Below are positions 33,425 to 41,884 of a stretch of 62,709 nucleotides of DNA, piece after piece. Source of the stretch: Gemmataceae bacterium. GTDB lineage: Bacteria > Planctomycetota > Planctomycetia > Gemmatales > Gemmataceae. The notes under the pieces were generated by a model, which saw nothing but the letters and a program-made list of their open reading frames with translations, made no database searches and was not told the DNA's origin. Location: NCBI GenBank assembly GCA_009697105.1, contig SIAQ01000013.1, forward strand, positions 1-62,709. The letters run 5' to 3'. Numbering within the stretch: position 1 is the stretch's first letter; every line of letters begins with the position of its first letter. The position numbers and the translations under genes are program-made.

Positions 33425-34132
33425 TTACTTCAGCATTTCTTTCACCGTCGGCGTGATCGCGTCGGCCCAGATCTCGTAGCCTTTCGCGCTCAGGTGCAAG
33501 AAGTCAGGCATGAGGTCCTTCGGCAGGTTGCCGTCCTTGTCGAGGAACTTCTCGCCGATGTCCATGTACTTGACCGTTTTGCCGCCGTTGTCGAGCTTGC
33601 TGATGGTCATGTTGATCTCGGCAATTTTCTTGCGCGCCGGCGTGTTCGGCTGAGCGTTGCGTGGGAAGACGCCGAGGAGCAGCACCTTGGTGTCAGGCGT
33701 TTTCTTGTGGATCGTTTCGACGATCAGCTTGATGCCTCCCGCGATCTGCTCGGCACTGTGTCCGCCGGTGTTGTTGGTGCCGATCATGACGACGGCGACC
33801 TTCGGCTTGATGCTATCGAGCTCGCCGCCTTCGGTGATGCGCCAGAGGACATGCCCGGTTTGATCGCCGCCGATGCCGAAGTTGGCGGCTTTGAGCGGCT
33901 CGAAGTTTTTCTTCCACGCCGGGTTGTTGCCCCAACCCTGAGTGATCGAATCGCCGATGAAGACGACTTCGACGCTTCCCTTCTTGGCGATTTCCAGGAA
34001 CTGCTTGTGCCGGGCAATATCGCGGTTGATCAACTTCGTGGCCGGATTGGCCTTCTCGCCGGCATCGCTGCTGACGACGGTGAAGGCCAGACAGATCAGA
34101 CTGAACCCAATGGACCGAGACGCAAACTTCAT
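33425..34132 (-). CDS. secreted GDSL/SGNH-type esterase
   Basis: 235 residues with a signal peptide MKFASRSIGFSLICLAFTVV. SGNH blocks: FIGDSITQGW (Ser, block I), NFGIGGDQT (Gly, block II), MIGTNN (Asn, block III) and DFLHLSAKGYEIWA (Asp and His, block V). It belongs to the platelet-activating-factor acetylhydrolase-like group of SGNH hydrolases, which act as carbohydrate or lipid esterases. It faces the secreted barrel protein, so a joint role in polysaccharide deacetylation is possible but not shown. Confidence 0.92.
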   Translation of the reverse strand: MKFASRSIGFSLICLAFTVVSSDAGEKANPATKLINRDIARHKQFLEIAKKGSVEVVFIGDSITQGWGNNPAWKKNFEPLKAANFGIGGDQTGHVLWRITEGGELDSIKPKVAVVMIGTNNTGGHSAEQIAGGIKLIVETIHKKTPDTKVLLLGVFPRNAQPNTPARKKIAEINMTISKLDNGGKTVKYMDIGEKFLDKDGNLPKDLMPDFLHLSAKGYEIWADAITPTVKEMLK

Positions 34133-34281
34133 CGTATCCCCCCATGTAGGTGAAAACAGGTAGCCGCGCCCAAAGGCGCAGCGGAATGAAAGGGCAAAGT
34201 GGGTTGTAGGCGATGGCGGCGAGCAGTCAATAGGCGGGTATGCGAGCGGTGCTTTCCGGTTGCGGAATCGATCATCGTAAA

Positions 34282-34527
34282 CTAGATCGCATGCCTCTGT
34301 CTAAGTTCAGAAATGACATCCTCCAGCGGATAGGCTGTGATTTCGCCTTGTCGATAAGCATCGAAGCGATCCTTTAGCTCGTTGGCCCAGGCTTCGTCAA
34401 ACTCCTTTTGCGATGCCTGTTCATCATCTATGAGGCTATTGAGCAGCGCTTCAACAAGGTCGGCTTTCGACTCCGGTGGAAGCTCTAGCGCCTCTTTGAA
34501 CACCTGTTGTGCTTTGCGCATCATCAT
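34282..34527 (-). CDS. addiction module protein (orphan antitoxin-like), 81 aa
   Basis: The product MMMRKAQQVFKEALELPPES continues ADLVEALLNSLIDDEQ and ends DVISELRQRHAI, matching the short 'addiction module' antitoxin family (PF09720), whose members normally precede a RelE/ParE-type toxin. No toxin gene is found downstream (34133-34281), so it is an orphan or has another role. Three consecutive ATGs (34527, 34524, 34521) are possible starts; an AGGG site favours the first. It lies 52 bases downstream of the coiled-coil membrane protein on the same strand. Confidence 0.8.
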   Translation of the reverse strand: MMMRKAQQVFKEALELPPESKADLVEALLNSLIDDEQASQKEFDEAWANELKDRFDAYRQGEITAYPLEDVISELRQRHAI

Positions 34528-34579
34528 CGGAATGCCCTGTTGTTTCTTTTTTAGATCTAGCGATCCGCTCGGATGTCGC

Positions 34580-35329
34580 TTATTTGCCCTGAAAGTTCGG
34601 CTGCGGATTAACCGGGCGCGGCGGAGGTGGAGTTCCCAATTGTCCCAAAATGCAACAGCCAACGCAACTGGCCGCCATCACGAAGAAACTGCCCCCGATG
34701 ACCCAAAAAATAATCCAGAACAATCGTCGGCTTTGCCTTGCTTGTTCTAGTCGCCGTTGCTCATCTTCACGTTCTTGCTCAATTCGCCGTTTACGTTGTC
34801 TTTCCGCTTCTTCAATTCGTTCTGCCTCCTCTTCAAGCCTACGCTTCTCGTCCATCTGTTTAGCCCATGCAATTGCCTGCTGGACTGAGGAATCCCTTTG
34901 AAGTTGGTTGCACAGTATTTTTGCCTCATTAACCACCAAGTCGAAGGCAGCCTTGTTGTCGCGGCCCTTGATGATGGGCGTGGCGATCCCTTCCTTCATG
35001 GTATGCAGCAACACGCCGCGCAGAAGGAAAAAGCGTGTGGAAGGTGGGATCTCGGAATCAGCTTTCGAGCATTCGACGACCAATTTCTGCGTCTGATAGA
35101 TAAACTCCTCCAAATACGCCTGCATTTGTTCTCGCGTGAGAAGCTCCTGCTGAATCGCGAGCGCATCCGCTAAATGCTCTCGAGCTTTGGCCATCTCGGC
35201 GCCTATTGAACCCATCGTCGCCGACATCTGGGTGAGCAGTCCAACTTGCATGGCCTGCAGCTGAACGCTGGTCTTCGCCGATCCGCGAATGTCTTGTATG
35301 TCGCGTAGTGCTAATTCAAACGCATTCAC
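34580..35329 (-). CDS. coiled-coil, single-pass membrane protein of unknown function, 249 aa
   Basis: It starts with GTG 35329 behind GGAGAA. Residues 1-160 are helical with few hydrophobic runs; 160-205 is a highly charged coiled coil (EEEAERIEEAERQRKRRIEQ); 206-230 is one membrane segment (RLFWIIFWVIGGSFFVMAAS) with a C-V-G-C-C motif; the tail is Pro-rich (PPPPRPVNPQPN). A large cytoplasmic helical domain with a C-terminal anchor is likely. No family was recognised. It follows two unknown genes and precedes the antitoxin-like gene on the same strand. Confidence 0.7.
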   Translation of the reverse strand: MNAFELALRDIQDIRGSAKTSVQLQAMQVGLLTQMSATMGSIGAEMAKAREHLADALAIQQELLTREQMQAYLEEFIYQTQKLVVECSKADSEIPPSTRFFLLRGVLLHTMKEGIATPIIKGRDNKAAFDLVVNEAKILCNQLQRDSSVQQAIAWAKQMDEKRRLEEEAERIEEAERQRKRRIEQEREDEQRRLEQARQSRRLFWIIFWVIGGSFFVMAASCVGCCILGQLGTPPPPRPVNPQPNFQGK

Positions 35330-35486
35330 GATCGATTCTCCGGCTTGATATGGAGGACCTTGATATTACAATCAATCACTCTCTTCGATGGGGAATTTGC
35401 GATTGGTAAATGTAACCGACTAAGGTAAGGTAATGCGTCCTGAGAGTGCTTTCAGGAGGATAGGTATCGCTCGTCGCGCCCACACG

Positions 35487-35933
35487 TCATTGTGCGATCG
35501 CCGGTTCGCTTGCCATCAGGCTTGGCAGTGAATGCGAAATCCCTTGCCCGGCAGGCGTCTCGGAGGCCGGCATCTTCCATCCGTCCAATTCCTCAAGGGG
35601 CAACTCGCGATGCGAAATTTCAGCTATCAGGCGAGCCGTTGCATAGGCAAGAACCTGAATGTCAGGCGAGCTCAATCGCCCCGTCAGTTCCGTCGCCACC
35701 ACAACTCGCCTCTGAATTTTCAGCGTGCGAAAGGCATAGAACGCACCGCTGGCAATGCCGCTCAACCAATTCTTTTTCGTGTAGGACGACGATATTGCAT
35801 CGCCAGCCTCGAGCGCAGCAGCCGTCGCCTCCCCCAAGCGTACGACGCTGCCGCCCGTGAAATCCTCGGCCAGGCGAATCGAAAGCCTGACCCAAGACGC
35901 TCCATTGCGGAGTTCAATCGTTGCATTGTCCAT
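35487..35933 (-). CDS. hypothetical protein, 148 aa
   Basis: It starts 3 bases after the stop of the upstream gene, so it is almost certainly co-translated with it. The N-terminal 45 residues are beta-rich (MDNATIELRNGASWVRLSIR), the middle has a small-residue helix next to TKKNWLSGIASGAFYAFRTL that could associate with a membrane, and the C-terminus is acidic and Pro/Ser-rich. No motif is recognised. Partner of 35937-36290. Confidence 0.65.
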   Translation of the reverse strand: MDNATIELRNGASWVRLSIRLAEDFTGGSVVRLGEATAAALEAGDAISSSYTKKNWLSGIASGAFYAFRTLKIQRRVVVATELTGRLSSPDIQVLAYATARLIAEISHRELPLEELDGWKMPASETPAGQGISHSLPSLMASEPAIAQ

Positions 35934-35936
35934 CGG

Positions 35937-36290
35937 TTAGGCCTCAAAAATGGTGATCGCGTCTGCGGAGATTCTAGCCCCTTGCTTGACGAGTCCGCCG
36001 ACCGCCGTAAGCAAACTGTCTGACGCACATTCAAACGTACCCGAGATGTTGTTGATCGACAACACTTCGCCATCCTCACCCATTACCAATTCTCCGGCCG
36101 CCACTGCAGGCCTCGCCCGGCCTAGCACGCGCGGATGCTGATGCGTCCCATCGGGCAAAGCCCAAACAGTTCCTGAGCAATCCTGAACATAAACATACGT
36201 TCCAGCTGGTAGCTGCCGCGAGACGGCCACACTTCTATTGTCCCGTCGAAATCGCTCCGGGTCCAGAGGAATATAAGCAGTTAATGGCAT
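35937..36290 (-). CDS. hypothetical protein, 117 aa
   Basis: The product starts MPLTAYIPLDPERFRRDNRS and contains GTVWALPDGTHQHPRVLGRA followed by GELVMGEDGEVLSINNISGT and F-E-C-A-S-D-S-L. The sequence 'H-P-x-V-L-G-x-A...G-(E/D)-(L/I)-x-(I/M)-x-x-x-G-x-(V/I)-x-x-(I/V)-(N/T)-N-x-S-G-T-(F/Y)' is the same as a small module found near the C-terminal toxin of polymorphic toxin proteins, here free-standing. It forms the first gene of a possible four-gene unit (to 34282). Confidence 0.65.
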   Translation of the reverse strand: MPLTAYIPLDPERFRRDNRSVAVSRQLPAGTYVYVQDCSGTVWALPDGTHQHPRVLGRARPAVAAGELVMGEDGEVLSINNISGTFECASDSLLTAVGGLVKQGARISADAITIFEA

Positions 36291-36347
36291 ATCTCACTTC
36301 CAAATCCCCAATGGCCCTTTGTCGCCTAAAGATCGCAGCTTCAAACC

Positions 36348-37670
<1,323 letters not shown>

Positions 37671-37686
37671 TTAAAAATAGGCAATT

Positions 37687-37766
37687 CAAGCCCAGGGATG
37701 AGCGCAGCGAATCCCTGGGATAACTCGATTCATCCCAGGTATTCGCTGCGCTCATCCCTGGGCTTG
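37687..37766. repeat. palindrome family B, variant, complete
   Basis: CAAGCCCAGGGATGAGCGCA then GCGAATCCCTGGGAT is matched by ATCCCAGGTATTCGCTGCGC and its continuation to GGGCTTG. It occupies the space between the stop of the membrane-protein gene and the thiC ribosome site, so it could modulate read-through into thiC. Confidence 0.9.
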
Positions 37767-37770
37767 TTTT

Positions 37771-38232
37771 CTATTCCGTCGGCACGAGCAACCAACTACA
37801 GACATAGGTAAACACGATATTCCAACCAATTATCTTCCAAAGGACGAACAAGATCGCGGCGGGAAGGTAGAGGTAGATCACCGCGAAAACAATCCCTTGC
37901 AGGAAATCCTCCAGCGAGAAGAAGTACATCGACCACCATGCCGTCAGCGAAACGAAGCAGACGTAGTAGACGATGTGAATCGGTCCTTCGGGCAACTCGA
38001 ACCAGGTGATCGTCGCGTTGTCGCACAGCGTGAAACCGACCGCCGCGAAGGCCAACGCCCAGCCGTAGTAAAACGATCGCGTGAATAGCTCTTCGCCCAG
38101 TTCTTCATCGATCTCTTTGTTACCATGCCAGATCTTGTAAGTGAGCATGGCCCACGGAAACGTGACAAGCCCGAGCACTGCGACGGTGACGCTCCAGGCG
38201 AGCATGTTCCAAACGAATGAGTAAATTTCCAT
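37771..38232 (-). CDS. polytopic membrane protein under a TPP riboswitch, 153 aa
   Basis: Four to five membrane segments: about 5-30 (FVWNMLAWSVTVAVLGLVTF), 50-75 (FYYGWALAFAAVGFTLCDNA), 83-106, and 110-150 (IVFAVIYLYLPAAILFVLWK onward, possibly two). A charged loop NKEIDEELGEEL lies after the first. There is no similarity I can name; it is not ThiT, PnuT, YkoE, CytX or an ECF S-component by visible motif. A TPP riboswitch lies 96 bases upstream in the same transcript, and thiC follows. It is therefore a strong candidate for a thiamine or thiamine-precursor transporter or accessory protein. The ATG 38232 lacks a strong ribosome site, and a GCCGCG/CGCGGC stem covers the region just before it. 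Confidence 0.8.
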   Translation of the reverse strand: MEIYSFVWNMLAWSVTVAVLGLVTFPWAMLTYKIWHGNKEIDEELGEELFTRSFYYGWALAFAAVGFTLCDNATITWFELPEGPIHIVYYVCFVSLTAWWSMYFFSLEDFLQGIVFAVIYLYLPAAILFVLWKIIGWNIVFTYVCSWLLVPTE

Positions 38233-38328
38233 AGCCGCGCCGCCAGGCTCGCGACGCCATCGCGGCCAAATTGATCCGAATCGTGATTGATGGAGGGGAA
38301 AAGGAGGAAGCGCACAAAGAGTTGCGCG

Positions 38329-38416
38329 ATTCGCTTTCCCACACCGGCATGACCCGGATCAGGTCCTAGGGTTTGCTCTCAGCCCATCCGAACCCGGACA
38401 GGCACCCCTAGCGAAT
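38329..38416 (-). promoter_or_regulatory. TPP riboswitch (THI element)
   Basis: On the minus strand the order is ATTCGCT (P1), AGGGGTGCC, GGGCTGAGA, an extra P3 stem with AACCCTAGG, GACCTGATCCGGGTCATGCC, GG, then AGCGAAT closing P1. The CTGAGA and GACCTGAT...GGGTCATGCCGG blocks are the thiamine-pyrophosphate-binding core. It precedes the membrane-protein gene 37771-38232 and, further down, thiC. Expression is expected to fall when TPP is abundant. Confidence 0.95.
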
Positions 38417-38470
38417 ACATGTTTAATGTAGGCGAAGCGACGCGGAAACCAAGGGTCGGTCCCCCGCGCC

Positions 38471-38506
38471 GTTTAGCGCTCGGATCATTCCACGCGATCG
38501 CTAAAC
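38471..38506. repeat. palindrome family E-type, short
   Basis: GTTTAGCGCTCGG is matched by CGATCGCTAAAC. It lies between the htpG stop and the riboswitch. Confidence 0.65.
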
Positions 38507-38525
38507 AGCAAGCGGAAAGCGACGC

Positions 38526-40388
38526 TCACCCGCGTTGCGTCTCGCGGAGCAACATCTCATTGAGCCGCTTGGCGAACGACAACGGCTCCTTCATCTTCGA
38601 GCCTTCGAGAATCACCGCCTGATCGTACAACAGCCGCGCGGCGACTTCGAGCCGGGCGTCGCCGCGATCCTTCGCCAGCAACGCCTGCACAGCTTGCACG
38701 AGCGGATGCTCCGGGTTCACTTCCAACACGCGCTTGCTCTCGGGCATCTCGCCGTCTTGGCGGAACCGCCGCATCATCCGCTCCATGCTCGCTGTCATCG
38801 CGTGTTCGCCGGCGACGAGGCAGACCGCGCTATCCTTGAGCCGATTCGTCAGCCGAGCCTCGGCAATCTCCGGCAACTTCTCCTTCAGATACGCGCACAA
38901 CGGTTGATAGCGAACCTTCGCCTCGTCCGACACACCCGACGAATCGCTGGCGACCTGATCGATCGGCTTTAGTACCTTTTCATTATAGGCATGCAGCGAC
39001 CCGATCACGAACTCATCTGAGGGATCGATCAGTAGCAGCACCTCCCAGCCTTTCGCCTTGAAGCTCTCCAAGAGCGGCGACTGTTCTAGCATCTCGCGCC
39101 CATCGCCGCCGAGATAGTAGATCTCCGTCTGCTCGCCCGGCATGCGATCGACGTAATCCGCGAGCGTTGTGTACTTGCCGGCATCGGTCTTCGTCGATTC
39201 AAACAGCAGCAAGTCGGCCAGCTTCTTCTTGTTTTCGTAATCCTGATAGGCCCCCTCACGCAGGTATACGCCCATCTCGCGATAAAAGCTGGTGTACTTC
39301 TCGATGTCCTTCTGTTTCAATTCCTCAAGCGTCGCCAAGACCTTGGTCGTCAAGTTCGACTTGATCTTTTCGAGCGGCGCGCTTTGCTGCAACAACTCGC
39401 GCGACACATTCAACGGCAAGTCCGGCGAATCGACCACGCCACGCACAAATCGCAGGTATTTCGGCAGCAGCGTCTCGCAATCATCGAGGATGAACACACG
39501 CTGGATGTAAAGGTGCAAGCCCTTCTTCGATTCGCCGAACATCAGGTCGAATGGTTTATGCCCCGGGATGTATAGCAATGCCTTGAATTCGATATTCCCC
39601 TCGGCCTTGTAATGAATCGTCCGTAAGGGATTGTTCGTATCGTGAGCAAGATGCTTATAAAACGCGGCATGCTCGTCCTCGGTGATCTCATGCCGAGGCC
39701 GCAGCCAAATCGCCTTGCGGGCGTTGAGCGTTTCCTCGCTGGTCGTGCCGTCCTTCTCCACGTCAAGCACAATCGGATGCTCGACAAAATCGGAGTATTT
39801 CTTGATAAGCGTCCGCAGTGTGAACGAGTCGAGGTACTCGGCACAATCTTCGCGCAGGTGCAGCGTGATATCGGTGCCTCGTGCCGCTTTCTCGCATGGC
39901 TCGATGGTGAAATCGCCCTGCCCCGCGGACTCCCAGCGAACGCCGTCCTCCGGTTTGCCCGCCATGCGCGAGACAACGGTGACCTTGTCGGCGACCATGA
40001 ACGAGGCGTAAAATCCGACGCCGAACTGCCCGATCATTTCGGGTCGTTCCTTCGCGTCGGCGGCTTTGAGACTGTCAAGAAACTCGCGCGTGCCGGACCT
40101 CGCGATGGTGCCGAGATGCTCGACAATCGTCTCGCGCGACATGCCGACGCCGTTATCGCGAATCGTCAACGTCCGATTGGCAGCATCGGGGATGAGCTTG
40201 ATCTTCCAGTTGCTATCGCCTTCGACCACGCTGCCATCGGTGAGACTCTGAAACCGCACGCGATCCACGGCATCGGACGCATTGCTGATCAACTCGCGCA
40301 AAAAGATGTCCTTGTGCGAATACAGCGAGTGAATGATCAACTGCAATAGCTGCTTGAGTTCGGTCTTAAACTGCAACGTCTCGGCCAT
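38526..40388 (-). CDS. htpG: molecular chaperone HtpG (Hsp90)
   Basis: 620 residues. The GHKL ATPase domain starts ETLQFKTELKQLLQLIIHSL and has the ATP-binding blocks ELISNASDAVDRVRF, IRDNGVGMSRE and GQFGVGFYASFM. The middle domain with the catalytic arginine loop (RVFILDDCETLLPKYLRFVR then GVVDSPDLPLNVSRELLQ) and the dimerisation domain follow. Length and order are standard. ATG 40388 is chosen over ATG 40400 because GAGGGA lies 6 bases upstream. No other heat-shock gene is adjacent. Confidence 0.96.
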   Translation of the reverse strand: MAETLQFKTELKQLLQLIIHSLYSHKDIFLRELISNASDAVDRVRFQSLTDGSVVEGDSNWKIKLIPDAANRTLTIRDNGVGMSRETIVEHLGTIARSGTREFLDSLKAADAKERPEMIGQFGVGFYASFMVADKVTVVSRMAGKPEDGVRWESAGQGDFTIEPCEKAARGTDITLHLREDCAEYLDSFTLRTLIKKYSDFVEHPIVLDVEKDGTTSEETLNARKAIWLRPRHEITEDEHAAFYKHLAHDTNNPLRTIHYKAEGNIEFKALLYIPGHKPFDLMFGESKKGLHLYIQRVFILDDCETLLPKYLRFVRGVVDSPDLPLNVSRELLQQSAPLEKIKSNLTTKVLATLEELKQKDIEKYTSFYREMGVYLREGAYQDYENKKKLADLLLFESTKTDAGKYTTLADYVDRMPGEQTEIYYLGGDGREMLEQSPLLESFKAKGWEVLLLIDPSDEFVIGSLHAYNEKVLKPIDQVASDSSGVSDEAKVRYQPLCAYLKEKLPEIAEARLTNRLKDSAVCLVAGEHAMTASMERMMRRFRQDGEMPESKRVLEVNPEHPLVQAVQALLAKDRGDARLEVAARLLYDQAVILEGSKMKEPLSFAKRLNEMLLRETQRG

Positions 40389-40482
40389 GGTGTCCCTCAT
40401 AAGAGCTTGGCTTGATAATTGTGTCGGTCAAAGTGAATTATACGTGGCCGTCCAGATCGCTGAAAACCAAATACAATCAGGG

Positions 40483-40550
40483 ATAGCACGAATGACATGG
40501 ACGAGGAAATACCATGCAGGTATTTTACCTATCCGTGTCATTCGTGCTAT
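40483..40550. repeat. inverted repeat between the methyltransferase and htpG genes
   Basis: ATAGCACGAATGACATGGA is matched by TCCGTGTCATTCGTGCTAT, with a second hairpin AAATACC/GGTATTT inside. It belongs to the CACGAAT-rich word class also seen at 18.0-18.3 and 48.6-48.8 kb. Confidence 0.75.
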
Positions 40551-40657
40551 TCGTGGTTGGATTCTAAGAGAGAGTGCGCTATTTCGTCTTCAGGCGATCT
40601 TCGAGTTCCTTGACAAGCCGACAGAATCCGGCCAGTTGGCCAAGTGGTTTCGGGCGG

Positions 40658-41782
40658 TTACTCGACGCGGTATTCAAGCAGTCGGCAGGGGATTTTGCCG
40701 TTGAAGAGGTCGAGGACGCGCGAGGGTTTGATGCCGATCTGCCGGGCGAGGAATGCATTGCCGGTGAAGACGTAGAGCGTCCAGCCTGGGCAGCGTTCGC
40801 GGACGACGTTGCCGAGCGTGCGGTGGAGCGGGACGAGGTCTTTTTCTTCGCCGAGGCGTTCGCCGTAGGGCGGGTTGATTAGGAGGATGCCGGGTGGGCC
40901 TTTGGGTGGCGTGAAGTCGGCGACATCGCGGCGTGTGAACTTGACGAGATGCCCGATTCCGGCGGCGCGAGCGTTGGTTTCGGCGAAGTGGATCGCGTCC
41001 GAGCGGATGTCCGAGCCGGCGATCACGCAAGGCAATGTTTGCGCGACGCCTCGGCGGGCTTCGTCGCGCAGATGCGTCCAGAGGGCGACGTCGTAATCCA
41101 TCCAGCCCATGAAACCGAAGCGTTTGCGCGTCAGGCCTGGCGGACGATTTAGTGCGAGCCAGGCTGATTCGATACACAGCGTACCCGAACCGCACATCGG
41201 ATCGATCAAGGGCACATCGCCGCGCCAACCGGTGAGCAGGATCAAACCGGCGGCGAGGGCTTCGTTGATCGGCGCTCTGGTGAGAATCGGTCGGTAGCCG
41301 CGCTTGTGCAGCGATTCGCCGGAGCTGTCGAGGCTGAGCGTGGCTTCGTTGCGGAAGATATGCAGGTTCAGGCCGACCATCGGAGTTTCGGTATCGACGC
41401 TCGGCCGGCGACCGACCTTGGCGACGAACTGGTCGCAGATCGCGTCCTTGACACGCAGGGCTGCAAACATGGAATGTGTGATCTCGGAATCGCGCACATT
41501 GCAATCGACGGCGAGCGTATGCTCGGGCGTCATGTAGTACGACCAGTCAATCGTCTGCACGGCGGCGTAGAGATCGTCGGTCGATTGGACGGGAATCTCG
41601 AGAATCTGCACGAGCACACGAATCGCGGTTCGCAGCCATAGGTTAGCGCGGTAGAGCACGGCGGTGTCGCCATGAAACTGCACGCCGCCGCGACCCGCTT
41701 CGACTTGCTCGGCGTTGATCGCGAGCAGCTCATCCGCAAGGACGTTTTCCAAACCGCGAGCACAGGTGGCAAATAGTTTCAC
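40658..41782 (-). CDS. THUMP-domain class I RNA methyltransferase (RlmL-like)
   Basis: 374 residues. The N-terminal ferredoxin-like and THUMP parts (residues 1-160, VKLFATCARGLENVLADELL) precede a Rossmann methyltransferase domain with SAM motif I DPMCGSGTLCIESA and the base-methylating motif IV LLINPPYGERLG. This corresponds to the N-terminal half of E. coli RlmKL, which makes m2G2445 in 23S rRNA, or to the Trm14/TrmG10-like group; the exact target is not decided. The start is GTG 41782 (GGAAT upstream); the longer frame only translates a palindrome arm. Confidence 0.88.
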   Translation of the reverse strand: MKLFATCARGLENVLADELLAINAEQVEAGRGGVQFHGDTAVLYRANLWLRTAIRVLVQILEIPVQSTDDLYAAVQTIDWSYYMTPEHTLAVDCNVRDSEITHSMFAALRVKDAICDQFVAKVGRRPSVDTETPMVGLNLHIFRNEATLSLDSSGESLHKRGYRPILTRAPINEALAAGLILLTGWRGDVPLIDPMCGSGTLCIESAWLALNRPPGLTRKRFGFMGWMDYDVALWTHLRDEARRGVAQTLPCVIAGSDIRSDAIHFAETNARAAGIGHLVKFTRRDVADFTPPKGPPGILLINPPYGERLGEEKDLVPLHRTLGNVVRERCPGWTLYVFTGNAFLARQIGIKPSRVLDLFNGKIPCRLLEYRVE

Positions 41783-41790
41783 ATTTATTC

Positions 41791-41878
41791 CAAGCCCAGC
41801 GGGTAAGGTACTCCGAACCCCTGGGATGTTCGATTGCAAGAATCCCAGGGGTTCGGAGTACCTCACCCGCTGGGCTTG
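41791..41878. repeat. palindrome family A, complete
   Basis: CAAGCCCAGCGGGTAAGGTA then CTCCGAACCCCTGGGAT pairs with the complement ending GCTGGGCTTG. It fills the 102-base space between the hydrolase stop and the methyltransferase start. Confidence 0.92.
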
Positions 41879-41884
41879 TTGCGA

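Noticed and set aside
33330..33428. GAATTT on both sides of the family A palindrome as a target-site duplication.
   Set aside because: The second complete family A copy (41791-41878) has no direct repeat, and the palindrome ends would have to be drawn unevenly to make it fit.
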